A stretch of DNA of 64,000 bases from Caenorhabditis elegans (Eukaryota; Nematoda; Chromadorea; Rhabditida; Rhabditidae): assembly GCF_000002985.6 (NCBI RefSeq), contig NC_003280.10, positions 6,320,501-6,384,500 on the forward strand, given 5' to 3'. The notes below the pieces were generated by a model. The model made no database searches. It had not been told where the DNA came from and was given only the letters and a program-made list of their open reading frames with translations. A program made the translations under genes and the position numbers. Shown here piece by piece: positions 14,629-29,120 of the stretch (its first letter is position 1; each line of letters starts with the position of its first letter).

Positions 14629-15527
14629 ATGAAGACAGGGCACACTTTTACATACATTCCGACCTCAACTACATCCTCGTCATTTCCATTGAAAAGTATT
14701 TCAAAAGTGGGAGACTATAGACTGTTTAAGATGAAGAGACACAGAGAATGGAACAGTCAGAAAGAGGTCAGTAGCATTTGGATGCTGTACCGACTGTATA
14801 AACTCTTCAACAACAAATTGAAAAAGCAACGGTAATGTAGAATATAGAAAAAGAAAGAGAGAATAATCGTATTTCCATTTCATTTTCAGTATTCTCTTTT
14901 TTTCCCTTCTCTTCCTCTTTCTCTCTTTTTATTTTGACATGAAACCGCAGAAACCCAGTTGTCATAGAGATTACTTCTTTTGAGGAAATGCCGGAGCTCC
15001 GTGAGCTTCGAGCAGCGCACACGTGTCGAAGCTTATCAAATTGGCAGGTTGATATCGGACAGAGAGCACCTAATGAGCAGAGTGAGAGTGAAGAAAAAGA
15101 GCGACAAAGACGTGCTCTTTCAGTTGAAAGGGAAAGGTGATATCATTTTTTGATATAAGAAAACTGATTTGATCATGAGAAAATAGAATGAAATAGTTTC
15201 AAATTTATAAATCTTCATAATTGTTAGACATGGCGAAACATTGAAGTGGTGTTTACTGCAGGAATAATGAGTTACAAAATTTTATAAAACAGAGTTAACT
15301 TCTAAGATTCATATTTTCAAAAAAACTCATGTCGGAGGAAGTATTCAAAGTAACCGTCTGAGAATTTGGTGGTCGGTAAAAATGTCACATTCGAGTCAGG
15401 AAAAACTTATTTTTAGCCTCAATACTTGAAAGCATTCCAATTATTTGTGGATGCTGCTAGACTGCACTTTTTAAAGGAACAAGGTCAGTATGGACAGATT
15501 TTGGATTTATGTCAACCTTGGATTTAA
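14629..15527 (+). CDS. predicted four-exon gene, 180 aa, unknown function
   Basis: Exons proposed here: 14629-14831, 14951-15136, 15307-15349 and 15417-15527. The 543 bases stay in one frame to a TAA, with donors GTAATG, GTGATA, GTAACC and acceptors CCGCAG, TTCTAAG, TTTTTAG. The ATG is the first one after a TTTCAG acceptor ending at 14572, and a stop lies directly before it in frame. The protein is basic at the start (MKRHREWNSQKE, NNKLKKQR), then has a charged helical middle (SFEEMPELRELRAAHTCRSL, EEKERQRRALSVERER) and a helical C terminus (YLKAFQLFVDAARLHFLKEQ). No family recognised. The weakest point is exon 3, whose TTCTAAG acceptor is poor; an alternative third exon after GTTAG at 15228 would end the protein early. 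Confidence 0.5.
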
Positions 15528-16003
15528 TGATACAGTCGTGAAATAAAAAATCGCATAGTAGTTCTTCTTGCAATACGAATTCGATCTTAGATTTATAAAA
15601 ACATCAAGAAGGGACACATCTAAATTTTTAAGATCAAGTTTGTGTAATTTTATTCATAAAATATTAAAATTGCAACACAAAAGAAGAATCAGAAGATCTG
15701 ATATTAATTCCATCAAATTCCAGACGAAAATATTGATTTGTCTTAATTTCAGAAAAGGCCATTTCTTGATAGTTGCAAACGCTGATGACTTGAACTTTTT
15801 TTTCTCATTCAAAAATAGTTTTCGTGTATTTTAAAATTTTAAAGATTCAGTTTTATTGAAATTTGATTTATTTGGTGAACCGAGATGACAAGAAGCAGAA
15901 CTGAACTAAATATGAAGCATTAAAAACCCGACATTGTATGACGATATTAAAACTTTTCAAACCGAAACGAGATCAAATTTTAAACTATAAATAAAGGAAT
16001 ATT
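15528..16003. other. convergent 3' flanks
   Basis: No gene is supported between the plus-strand predicted gene and the minus-strand membrane-protein gene. It presumably contains both 3' UTRs. An open frame at 15568-15834 is AT-rich and has no exon signals. Confidence 0.5.
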
Positions 16004-19000
16004 TCAAACAAAAGTCGTGATACGTTCATCATCGAGATTCTCTTCGACGGCAAGACGGGGTTGTGGAAGTTGTCGACGTGGTGAATGAAGATATTCTTCA
16101 AGAACTGGAATGTCTGTTGAAATAGAGCCAGTTGAACGATGACCTTGTCGAAGAGGATCTTGTCGTGAAAAATTCAATGATGGAATTACAGGAGGACTTG
16201 GATTTCTGTGAACAGGAGGAGTTCCGCCAGTAGCTTTTCCCATTGCTTCTTCTAGACCACTAATATTGCTTTCTAGTGTAGATGTCTGAGTTCTTTGTCC
16301 AACATCAGGCAGTGTGAATCGAGCAGGAGCGCCTCTTCTGAAAATTAATAACTGTATTTTATAAAGATACAAATTATAATATGAGCTGAAAAATCCCGAA
16401 ATTTATTTGTTGTATTTGTGGTAGACTTCTAGTTCAATTTTTGTTTGAGAAGAAACTTTTTAAATTTCCTTATTCTCATTAGCATATCTAATTTTACATA
16501 CCTTCTAAAGCAATGAACATATGGGTGATATATGACTGTTGTCAATGGAAATGCAATGAAGTAGAGAATAACAACAGCATCAAAAACATAAAGGAATATT
16601 GTGCTGACAACGTCACCAAGAGAATCTTGAATTCCAACCATGTAGAAAATAATGGCACAGTTGATCAATGAACAGATTCCATAGCATACTGTAATTTAAA
16701 AAAAACAATGAATTATGATTCAAAACTTTTCTTAGACTTACAGAAAACACGATACATTGTAGAAGATATCATTGTTCTCACAAAAAGTGCAAACTCTTCT
16801 CTTTGAGCAGCTCGTCTACTCTCACGTGGATTCTCTTTTGATTGAGTCCACTTTTCAGATATTGTGAGCCCAAAAAAGCACATGAGCTGAAATGTGGCAA
16901 CACCGATAAATGCACAAATGGATATTCCGTAGTGAAATCCATCTTTTCCTATTTTTCGTGTAGCTTTTCCTTCACACGGCGGATGGAAAACAAGGTGCTC
17001 CGGTACAATGAGTGACGTCAGACGGAAATACAAATATTCAGCGAATCCGGCAAAGTACTGAAAATATCAACGATTCATACAGTAACAGGTTCAAATAAGA
17101 TATATTTTGAGCTTTTAAAGCTATACAAAATTCTTACCGCAATAATGACAATTGAATAAGCAATAGTGTAATAATTCCGATGAAGTGCATTCTCAATTTT
17201 AACAACTGACTGACTCCAATTTGATCTTTGCCCTTCTGACACTTCCGACGGGCTTTCTTCTGATGTCTGCTGTTTTAAAGCTCCTTCTGACATGCTTAGA
17301 TGATCAATGGAATTTCGATAAAGTTGTCGATTTGGGCGTGGAGGGGCTGTTGGAGTAGAAGGCTGAAAAAAGCAAGTCAATATCCGAGTAGGTTCTAATC
17401 ACTGGAAATGGGGAAAAGGGGAAAACGTAATTTATTCTGTTGAAAGTTAATTGTAAATTCTAACAGGCGGGCCGAGACAACTGGTGATTTTGTGGCATGT
17501 GATATGTGTTTGTGTAGCTCTTGCTAGATATTGACTACGCATATGTAAATTCACACGTTTTGTCGATTGCATACGAATAACGAAAAATATGAAAACTTTC
17601 GAATAACTAAAAAGTGTAGATTTCCAAAGGATGAGGCAAGGTTGCGCTCTTTTGATAGGAGAAGCCAAAAAGTTTTTTGTTTTGTTTTTAAGAGCGTAAA
17701 AGAAAAATATGACTGGTTACACAAATGAATAAAGCTACTATTAGGTATCTGGCAACCAGGAAATAAAATTACGAAACACTCAATAATAAATTTGCTTTTC
17801 TACTTTTCTAGTTTTTTAAAGTTATCTAACACATTATTTGCTCAATTCTACGGGAACATAAGTCATGGTGGTAAATGTAAAGTCTAGACAGTGATTTTGA
17901 TCAGTGTTTCTCATATAACAAAATAGGTAGAGTATCAGTAATATATTAACAAAGATTTGTCCAAAAAGTAAACAGTATGTATTTTTTTAATAGGGGCAGT
18001 TTTCTTGCATTTTCTTGCATTTTCCTAACGTAAGCACCATGATTACCATTCAAAGCTTAAATCGGCTCTCTATAATAATATTGCATCTTATTTTTTCTGC
18101 GAGATCCAAATTTAACAAGATTTATCTTATGCCGTGTCCAATTAAAATCGAAGTTTGATCCTACTATTGTTTACCCAAACTTTGAAGGTAAGACATTGGT
18201 AATAGTTGGTTCAAACTTTGATTAAACGTAGCTTCGACAACTTTGAAGCTCTGACTCTTAAGGTTCTCAGAATCTGAGTTTTGCGAGAGTTTTATAAGTT
18301 ATAAGAACTATTTTTCAATGAAGTCGTCGTAGAGAGCAGGCAGTGCAATACAAATAAATACGGCATAGAGGAAAAGTGCATTTACAACTCACCGAATCAT
18401 CTTCCGTAATTCTCTGCAACGATCTTCCGTGTGTAATTGGCTGAAAACGTTGTTGAACTCCTTCGCTGAGCTCTTTCAAGCTTCTTCGCGTCGAGTTGGC
18501 TCTTTTGGACAGCGAAGATTGTAAACTGAAATTTTGTTTTTTTATTTTGAAAAAATTGAAAATAATCACCTAGACGAGCCACTCCGCGAAGCAAACTGTG
18601 GGTGATCTGATGCATCGTCATAATTGTCTGGTGTGTTAGGTAACATTCTCTGAAAAAGAAAATAGAGAAAAATTTGGAGGCATGTCAGAATCATATTTTG
18701 TTATTATAAGAATCGTATGATTTTGAGTTTATAGTGGTTGTTGTTCTATTTTTGTTGTCCGTTTTAACACAAATCTAGATGCGGTTGTCATAGTGACAAA
18801 CACCAAATTGAAAGTTAGAAAAGGTGACAAAAATACTTAAAAGTGGAATAAAGCCAATACAGAAGGTAGGAGGCAAGTCATAGAGTGCCAATAAAAAGTT
18901 GATCGGATTAAAAACTTTTCGCGGAGGGAAATAATAAAACATCGCCGACCAACACCACCAATAATATAAATAAGGTCGTAGTTCCTTTCAACATTGATTT

Positions 19001-19057
19001 TGGATGGAAGTGTTCAAAAATTACCTGCCGACTTGAATATGGTTCATAATAGGACAT
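16004..19057 (-). CDS. unrecognised 435-aa multi-pass membrane protein
   Basis: Exons: 19057-19025, 18649-18570, 18525-18393, 17362-17138, 17057-16742, 16688-16502 and 16337-16004, all in phase. The N-terminal 150 residues are polar and Ser/Arg-rich ([20 protein letters not shown]). Then come about four hydrophobic spans: [15 protein letters not shown], the [19 protein letters not shown] region, the [15 protein letters not shown] region, and the [20 protein letters not shown] region. A Cys-bearing loop ([13 protein letters not shown]) lies between spans 1 and 2. The C-terminal 110 residues are again polar and Pro/Ser-rich, probably cytosolic. I do not recognise the family; it has no channel or transporter motif I can name. 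Introns 1 (19024-18650) and 3 (18392-17363) are long enough to hold regulatory sites. Confidence 0.8.
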
Positions 19058-22000
19058 TTTGGAGTGAATAATTTGTTGAGAGCAAGTATACAAAGGGAAT
19101 GTGAATGTACAATAAAGGTAAGAGATTGGTATGAATAAGATACTCAGACAAACAGAAAAACTGTTTATTCAAGGCGGAATTGAAACTCTGAAGTGGGAAA
19201 CATGATGAGTCGGATGAACAATGATAAGGTAATCAATGGACCACACACTTTGATTATTTTAAGGTGTTATAATTTCATGAAATGTCTGATATAATTATCA
19301 GTGAAAATTGCAATTTTGGAATTTGACTGAGTTCAGCAAAAAAGTTTTGATTTAGTTTCCACTAACCAAATGGCAGCGCGGTATATTTATACTTCTATAC
19401 AAAGTTTTCTAGAAAAGAACTCTGGTCAAAAATATAAAAAGTACATTCGATTTTAAAATTGGGAGTGGGTAAACTGGAATTTGGCGAAAGGTTTTCGAAC
19501 AACAAGGCAATTTTTATTATTTGTGGAATACTTTCCTGAAGGATTAGAGTAAAATATTTGTTGCTGTCAAAGTTGGGGTGAGTCTGATTTTTTTCACGAA
19601 TTTGAGTGAAGTGGAATGAAATTGGTTTTTATATAGAGTTCAAAAGTCGAATGCTGGATCAGGGACTAGTAAATTCATTTTTTGGGCGTTTGCAATTATA
19701 CAAACCTCATAGAAAAATGGATTTCCAAAAAATCAAAACATATTAAACAAGTTTTAAAGAATTGTCTTGACTAGTTTCAGTATTAGTAGTTTCAGAGATT
19801 TCTGGTATTTATTGAGTTTTACTAAAACACCATTTCGTGGTTCAGAAATTCGCAACTTATATTTCTTGCACCATTCTTGCTCTACTTTCACAGCTCATTT
19901 CGTTAGAAACTTTTTTGACATTAAAAAAATTTGAGTGGAGCAATGACTGACTAATGAATGCATGACTAATCGGAAAATTTTAGGTATTTTGCAAAAAACT
20001 TATAATAATCATATGAATATACCAAAAGTTTTAAAAATTCAATAAAAAGTATATAAGTTAAACAAAGAAAATGTTTCGATATGAAGAAAAATTCAATAGA
20101 AACTTCTAGATGAAAGAGCTTTTCATGTGATAATTTCAAAATGCCTAGTGAAAAGAAACACAAACCATAAAGCTTCAAAAATATGATCAACATCAATATA
20201 TTGAACTAATGTGGCTGTGAAAACAAAAAGTTCTCAATTCCCATAAATGACTCATTACTTGTGTAAACATAGAACAGCTTAAATGGAAGTTTGGAAATGA
20301 AATACATCTGATTCAAAACTTAATCACCGATAAGCTAGGGAATTGGTGTTAGAGTACGGTAGCCGTACATTTGAATGACGAACATTTTGAATAGTGAAAA
20401 GGAAAGAAATGAATAATGGGAAAATGGAAAAAAAGAAAATGGAAAATGGAAAACAGAAAAATAAATAAAAGTGGAAACTCAAATACAGTCAAAATGAAAG
20501 AAAACTCGAGAATGCATGAAAGTAAGAGAGACGCTAAAGATAAACAGTACTGAACACAACAAAATAGAATTGGAAAAGAGCAAAAATGAGCACTTGTCCA
20601 CAAATTTTTTGTTTGGTAAAAGTGAAAGATGTTATGTGGGTGTGCCTGATACTCTATGAATCCAACACTCTCTCACCAGTTATGCATGACCGCGACCCGC
20701 AGTTTGATGTTTGTATGAACTGTCCGGGAGGCCCTTCTTCAAGGAAAAAGGAACGAGAGAAATTAGGCATAGACATGAAGAGAAATACTTCCTTGAAGAT
20801 GTGATTTGGGTCAGAGGAACAAAATGACATAGTGACAGACAGTGGGAGGAACGTTTGGGGTCTCCTGACTGTCTGAACTACGATAAGGATGAAACATATG
20901 ATGATGGAATGAGTCAGAGCTCAGGAATAAAAATAATCGAAAATATTGAAGAAATTAATCAGAACTTTACAGAATGCACGAATGTGCTTGGTAATTTCAA
21001 CAACGAATTGGTTTGTATTTAAAATATTTCAAAAGTTAGTTTAAAAAGGGTGGCTTTGAATTTTTGTCATATAAATGAAGAAATATAATTGTGTTTTTAA
21101 AAGGTATTAAATTTTTAATGTATTCAATGAACAGTCATTGCCATCAAAAATTTACCAAATTATCTTTTAAAAATTTATGTTGTTGTTCAGTTCAAGATGT
21201 GCTCCATCTAACTCATCCAAGTTATCGTTCTTTCCCTATTAGACTTGAACTACTTTACTTTGATGACTTGTGTCTTGGTGGTCTTGATTTTCAACAAAAA
21301 ATGTTTAACACCTAAACATAGAGAATTATTTTGCACACATTTTGTCAGTTGATAATTTTTTGATAAAACTGAAGACAACCAAGATATACACTGTCAAAGT
21401 AGAAGGAGGGTGCATCTGTAATAGGGAGACTACGGTAGGCCATTGTTGTTCCAAATGCTCAATCGACTTTGGAATTATCACATAGTATCTAAACAAATAT
21501 TCTGACGAACCATGATACTTAAATATAAATAGAATCAAATCCGATATTGATCCTCTTTCTTCATCAATCAATTTTAATGAAAAACAAGTCTACTTTCCCT
21601 TTCCTATTTTGGGTGTTGTCGTAGAAGCTCTATTACTACCAAATGTTGGCAATAAATAATGTAGTTGATTGATTAAAAAACGTGATAGTTCAATTATCAA
21701 ATATAATTGTTTTTATTTCAATTATTCCAGAACCTACCATACTGCTCATTTCAATTTCTTCGTTCATCTTTTCCTTTTTCTCGTCTCTTCTCTATTATAT
21801 AGATTTATGTCTACAGCTAATATCAGTCAAGTTAGAATATTTTGTGCCTGTGTTTGTGTGATTTGAAGTGGGAAGAAAACGAGAAGATTGATGAATAAGA
21901 AAAAAGAGGTTGAGAACGACGAGACGGGACTGAAAAGTGGGCGGGGTCTGACTACTCTTCGAGTCACCGCGCACCGAAGAAGACAAGGTGATTGAATGTG

Positions 22001-22729
22001 TGCAGCTGCTATCGTCATTTTATTAATTTTTTTTGGAAAAGTAATAAGCTGAAAAGACGAAAAAAATCGTTAGAAGCTTTGGAATGTGAATGAAAGAGAA
22101 ATAGAAACATTGTCAGATGGGCGGAAACGAGAGGCAGGTGGTGTTGTGACGCAAATGGAGAAGAATGGAGCAGCAAAATCCAAAAGGGAAATAGTGAATA
22201 AAAAGAAGAGATTGAAGATGTTGTCAAGGCAACAAAGACCGGATAAGGTGTGATGTACTCTTGTGGTCTGAAAAAGGGTATTTTCAGAATTATGTTGTGG
22301 TTTCAAAGAGTGTTTGCTTACTATGTTCAAGTATCTATAGATCTCTAGTAGTCATAATTATTTTTTGAGCTGTTAAATATCTTAAAACCTTCGTAGAAAG
22401 AACAATTGTTTTCTTGTACGTCAGCTATGATGGACAAGTTAAAATCTTTCCAACTGACCAATTAAACGTTCACACATCATTCCCTTTGTTTACACTGACT
22501 TTTGAAGAGAACAATTCGTAATTGATATACTGAAAAACAAATGAAGAATCGCATGGAATCAATAAATATATTTATTATTGTTTACTGCCAATTTCCATAC
22601 AAAAGAGAAATATTTTAGGATCATAGGAGAGATGGGTATTGCAAATGGATGTTTAGATGGGAATGGCTTCAAAATGGTTGAACAAATCGAGAAAGATGCA
22701 TTGCAGAGAATTATGTCGGCAGATTCGGC
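19058..22729. other. 3.7-kb intergenic
   Basis: No gene is supported on either strand. It includes the promoter of the membrane-protein gene and the 3' flank of the thioredoxin-like gene (an AATAAA-type signal on the minus strand near 22570). A more GC-balanced block at about 20640-20830 and another at 21900-22260 (GA-rich, with CGAGTCACCGCGCACCG) stand out and could be regulatory or part of an unrecognised non-coding RNA. Confidence 0.45.
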
Positions 22730-23197
22730 TTAAGCCTTCCACTTGGCGACGGTGGCCTTTGGATCCTTTCCATTTTGCACATCGTTACGTCCATCCTTTG
22801 TTACTTCAGTACCGTCTGGCTTGACGATGATGAGAGCTGGGATTCCGGAAACTCCGTACTTGGTGGAAAGTTCCCTGGAAAAAACTAGTTAAAGAGGATT
22901 TTATAGAGTTATAACTTACTTGATGGCATCATTTCCATATGGGATATGGTACCAATCACCGTGCTCGCTCATATACATTTTCAGATCACTCTCGCTACGA
23001 TCGAAAGAGACGAAGACGACCTCGAACTCATCTTCAACCTCCTCATAGAAATCCTTGAGAATTGGTGTGAAGCCGCGGCACGGTGGGCACCAATGAGCCG
23101 AGAAGTAGAATCCGACGGCCTTTCCAGCTAGAGCTTCAGTTGCGTCGACCAACGTTTTGTCGCGTTTTTCAAGTTTCACTCCAGCCAAAAGAGACAT
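22730..23197 (-). CDS. nucleoredoxin/tryparedoxin-like thioredoxin-fold protein
   Basis: Exons: 23197-22920 and 22874-22730, giving 140 aa. This is a thiol-disulfide oxidoreductase of the thioredoxin-like 8 (nucleoredoxin) type. The active site is WCPPC at residues 36-40 (FYFSAHWCPPCRGFTPIL), followed by VVFVSFDRSESDLKMYM and the cis-Pro loop GVSGIPALIIV, all hallmarks of this family. There is no signal peptide, so it is probably cytosolic or nuclear. A TATTTTCAG acceptor lies about ten bases before the ATG, suggesting trans-splicing. It is a single domain, unlike vertebrate nucleoredoxin, which carries extra domains. The substrate is unknown. Confidence 0.92.
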
Positions 23198-23807
23198 GTT
23201 CTTTCCTGAAAATATATATATTGGAGAATCAATATAAGAGTTGAGAAATTGATAGAATGGGACAAGGAGAGTTTAGTCCTAGGGTTTTTATATGAAACTT
23301 TCGGAACAAAAACTAAGGAAAATGAGGATGATGCGGAGGATGAGTCAATATCTCTATGATGAAATGTATGAGGAACATGTGTTGTTTTAAGATCAACAAA
23401 TATCTTTCACTTTTAGTGATGTTGGTTTTGAATATTTTGAACTAGTTTTCCATTTCATTATTGGAATGAATTGTATGACAATCTACAGTAAATTGAATTC
23501 GTGATGAAAAGAAAGAATCAAAACGAAAAACGGGGGGAGTTGTTGGTGTTGTCAACACACAACACTCTGACAAAACTGAGAGAGATGTTGGAGAAGGGAG
23601 GAAATAGTTTACAATAATTGGAGATTTTGAACTGGGTCGCTCGAAACGAGTCTTTTTCTCGACGCTCTAAAATCTGCGTCTCAAATTTTGCGCACTTTCA
23701 TATATTTTCTTAGCATTTCTTCACTTTCTAATAACATCTGGCGATCCCGATTTTCATAAGTTTCTCCACTTTTATTTCTAATATTTGGTCTCTACCGCTT
23801 TGAAAAT
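23198..23807. promoter_or_regulatory. divergent promoter region
   Basis: It lies between the thioredoxin-like gene (minus) and the MADF-like gene (plus). The stretch 23640-23760 (CGAAACGAGTCTTTTTCTCGACGCTC, quoted in part as GAGTCTTTTTCTCGACGCTC, then a T-rich run) resembles worm core promoters with T-blocks. No RNA gene or repeat is obvious. Confidence 0.4.
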
Positions 23808-24857
23808 ATGGAGAAGTTCATAGTAAGTCTGAAAAGCTAGGATCTACGTTTTTCACGTGGTTTTCCAAATCAAAAAAATTTAGGATTTACTAGAGTTTGG
23901 CTCAGCGGAGCAGAAACGAAAAATGGGTCGACCATCAAAGATCCCTCCTTTCTCACATTATGACGCGTATAGAAGATCTGACATCGACTTTTTCATATCA
24001 TTGTTTTCTGGAAGAGAAGAATTATACAGTCCGTGCAAGAAGAATAGTGATTTTCGACAGAAAGCGTTTTATATTATAGAGAAAAAATGTGGACATTTTC
24101 TTGCAATGAGGAAAGGTTAGTTTTTAGTTTTGAAAATGTGATTTACGAAAAGAGAAAGACTGTTTTTGATTTGGACTGTAAACATGTGAACAGGAATAAA
24201 CATGTTTATGAACACCACATCAACTTACAGGTAGAAACGCCGAAAAGTTATGGTTATACCTATTCAATGATTTTGAAAAAATGATTAGAAATGGTGGTGA
24301 TAAGAATGATGAGAAGTCCAAGTCTATAGTTCCGTTCTACGATTGTCTACAATTCCTTATTCCTTATTTGGAAAAAACAGACAGGTATGAAATGATCTAG
24401 ATTTCCGAAACGGAAACCTTTTTCCAGCTTGTCAAAATTGACATTAACGACTTGCAATGCAGAAGCCGATGATCAACAAGTAAAAGCAAAAAAGCCAAAG
24501 ATTGAGCATGAGCTATCAGAAGACAAGTTGAATGGTCTGAACTGTGATTTAAAGTGTATGTAAATTACAAGTAATTTTTCAGATGACTGGCTTCAAAAAG
24601 TTATAGATACGGTTACATGTCAGCAATCTACAAGTTGTACAAGTATACAATTGAATTCTTCGGCTCCTTCAACCTGCTCTGCAAAAACACCTAACTCAAC
24701 AGCAAATCTACCAACTTCTGAAAAACACGCAGACATCATAGCCTATGTAACAAACTTTTTAGAAGATGTGCCAAACGACAAGTTGATGCTTCACAAAGTT
24801 CGATTATTCCAGTTTATCGAAGAAGAAAAGTCTAGGTTGAAAGAAGAAAGTAAATAA
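23808..24857 (+). CDS. MADF/BESS-like putative DNA-binding protein
   Basis: Five exons: 23808-23822 (MEKFI), then 23884-24115, then exons beginning near 24232, 24427 and 24583, ending with TAA at 24857. Frame is kept at each junction. The N-terminal half looks like a MADF domain, a Myb/SANT-related fold: DIDFFISLFSGREELYSPCK, FRQKAFYIIEKKCGHFL, then EKLWLYLFNDFEKMIR. The C terminus (IIAYVTNFLEDVPNDKLMLH, then VRLFQFIEEEKSRLKEE) resembles the BESS motif that often accompanies MADF. The linker is Ser/Thr-rich with a basic AKKPKIEHE. A role as a sequence-specific transcription regulator is inferred from the family. The small first exon is supported by its GTAAGT donor and continuity of frame; starting at the in-frame ATG at 23923 would also give a full MADF domain. 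Confidence 0.7.
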
Positions 24858-25192
24858 ATTGAAAGGAATGATAAAAAAGAGTATAGATTGGAAGTGATAG
24901 TCTATGACTAGAAAGCGAGACACTCTTGTTTGTTTATTCATGATCATGGTCTCTCCTATATGAAACCACTGAATTTTTGATCGCAAATACTTTTTTCATG
25001 GAATGAACAGGTTACTACGAAATGCTCCGAATATCTTCTGATTGTGTGATCTATATAAGAAACATTAGTGAGCATATAAAAACGGTATCTTAGTTATTGA
25101 AAAATTTACTTGAATGCTAAACTGGGCTTATACTTTCGACTGACTTTCATCGTACACTATGGAATTGATATCTAAAAAATAAGATGACGTGG

Positions 25193-25230
25193 TGGTTGGT
25201 TAACCAACCATGTTAACCAACCAACCATGT
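25193..25230. repeat. perfect 18-base palindrome followed by partial copies
   Basis: TGGTTGGTTAACCAACCA is its own reverse complement (25193-25210), followed immediately by another TTAACCAACC and a further CAACC. The region can form a cruciform or hairpin. Confidence 0.85.
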
Positions 25231-25835
25231 ACAACTAATCAAAAAGTAAACGTATAATACCCGATCGCAACGAAACAACTTTCGTGTTTATCAGGTCACC
25301 TGCTGAGAAACTTGCCAAATTTTTCAGTGTTTCACTACCTTTTGGGTCGACCGACATCTGCGCGGCACTCGTTGCTGGTTGTTTCGAATTCGAATTCGCC
25401 GTGTTCCCCATCACAGTCAAGTAATGATGGGGAAACCGATGAGATAACGAATACACCGTTCAAAAGGTAAAGGTCACGTTTTCGATCGAATTTTGCGATC
25501 AAATTGAAAAAAATAAGAAGAAGAAGAGATGGCAGAACATACACGTGATGAATTCAAAAAGGCAGAAAAATAGAAAAAAAAAGAGTATAAACACCACTTT
25601 ATGAATAAAGCCATGCCAGTTTCTAATAGCAACGAAGGGAAAACAACGAGAAAATGGATAGAGGAAAAAGGGAAAAGGAGAAGGTGTAATTATAGAATCG
25701 ATTTGACTGGGAAGCAGCGGCGACTCGTAGATTTACAATAGTAAGATGTAGAGAAACGAGACTCTTTTTTTAATCTCAAAAATATGTATTTAATTATACA
25801 TCTTGAAAATTTTGCAGATTTTTTTAGAGTTAGCC

Positions 25836-26070
25836 TACAGTACTCGGTCTCGAAACGGCCAAAACTATTTAAATACCGTATCCGCAAGTATTTGTTTTTA
25901 ATTTTTCATGATCTCCTACAATTTTCCAAAAATGTATCGGTTTTTCCTTTAAAAATGTGGAATTTTAAGTGAAACTATTACAACAGATACAGGTGAAAAT
26001 TGCGAAACACTTTTGGGTGCGGTAGCTGAAAAGTTTCCATCGTGCCGAGACCGGCTACCGTATTTTCGCA
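25836..26070. repeat. inverted-repeat element with CGGTCTCG ends
   Basis: The left end reads TACAGTACTCGGTCTCGAAA. The right end, read on the minus strand, is ACGGTAGCCGGTCTCGGCAC. The two ends match at most positions in inverted orientation about 200 bases apart. Related strings occur at 35890 (TACGGTACTGGGTCTCGACA) and, as I recall, in a common dispersed C. elegans family. No coding capacity. Confidence 0.6.
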
Positions 26071-26762
26071 TTGAAAATCTCAAACTTCTGCAAATGGGTA
26101 GTACCAAAATTGTGTCTCGAAAATGATAAAATATGCCAGAATCGAATCAAAAATGATTCCTAAGTCAACGTTTGAGCCCTCTTATGACATTTTCAGACGA
26201 TGACAACTAGAATAAACTGTCATTTGACAGATGACTAATGGATACAAAGAGCCTTTTTGCCAAAAGTGTGTCACCATTTTCGAAATAAAATTCTCATTTT
26301 TCTCTATACTTTGTTCAGAAATCTACAATGATGTTTACGTAATACAAATGTGACGTCAATTCTATACAGATGAAAAAGTGATTTCGCAATGTGTATTGCT
26401 AACTGTTGGAGGTATTCCATTCGCTGGCCGAAAATAACGATGAGCATGAACATGAATTTGTTTGTGTCTTCTTCGTTTATTCATGAATCAAAAATTTGAA
26501 AGTAATAGCAAAAAAATATCAAAATCCGAGAGAAAACATGATTTTCTGGGAGGGGAGAAGAGCAACTTCGTAGACAATAGTTTGAATAGAAGTCACTACT
26601 CGGAACCGTCATACGAGAAAAATGAGAAGAAAATGTGAAGGAAATACAGAATTATTACAGAAAATGAGAAGATTTTTTTAAAGGGGCTTTGGGTTTCCAT
26701 TAGAAGTATGAAATTTCCATTGTACAAGTATACACATTCGTCGGCGGATAATACATGACACT

Positions 26763-29120
<2,358 letters not shown>

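Larger units (their letters stand above)
24858..26762. other. intergenic with palindrome and inverted repeat
   Basis: No gene is supported. It contains an 18-base perfect palindrome at 25193-25210, an inverted-repeat element at about 25836-26070, and the lgg-1 3' UTR at its right end on the minus strand. The block around 25250-25450 is less AT-rich, but no spliced protein could be built from it. Confidence 0.5.

Noticed and set aside
22015-22330. Overlapping minus-strand frames rich in Phe/Leu/Ser
   Set aside because: These are pyrimidine-rich tracts read as codons; no acceptor/donor pairs link them to the thioredoxin-like gene.
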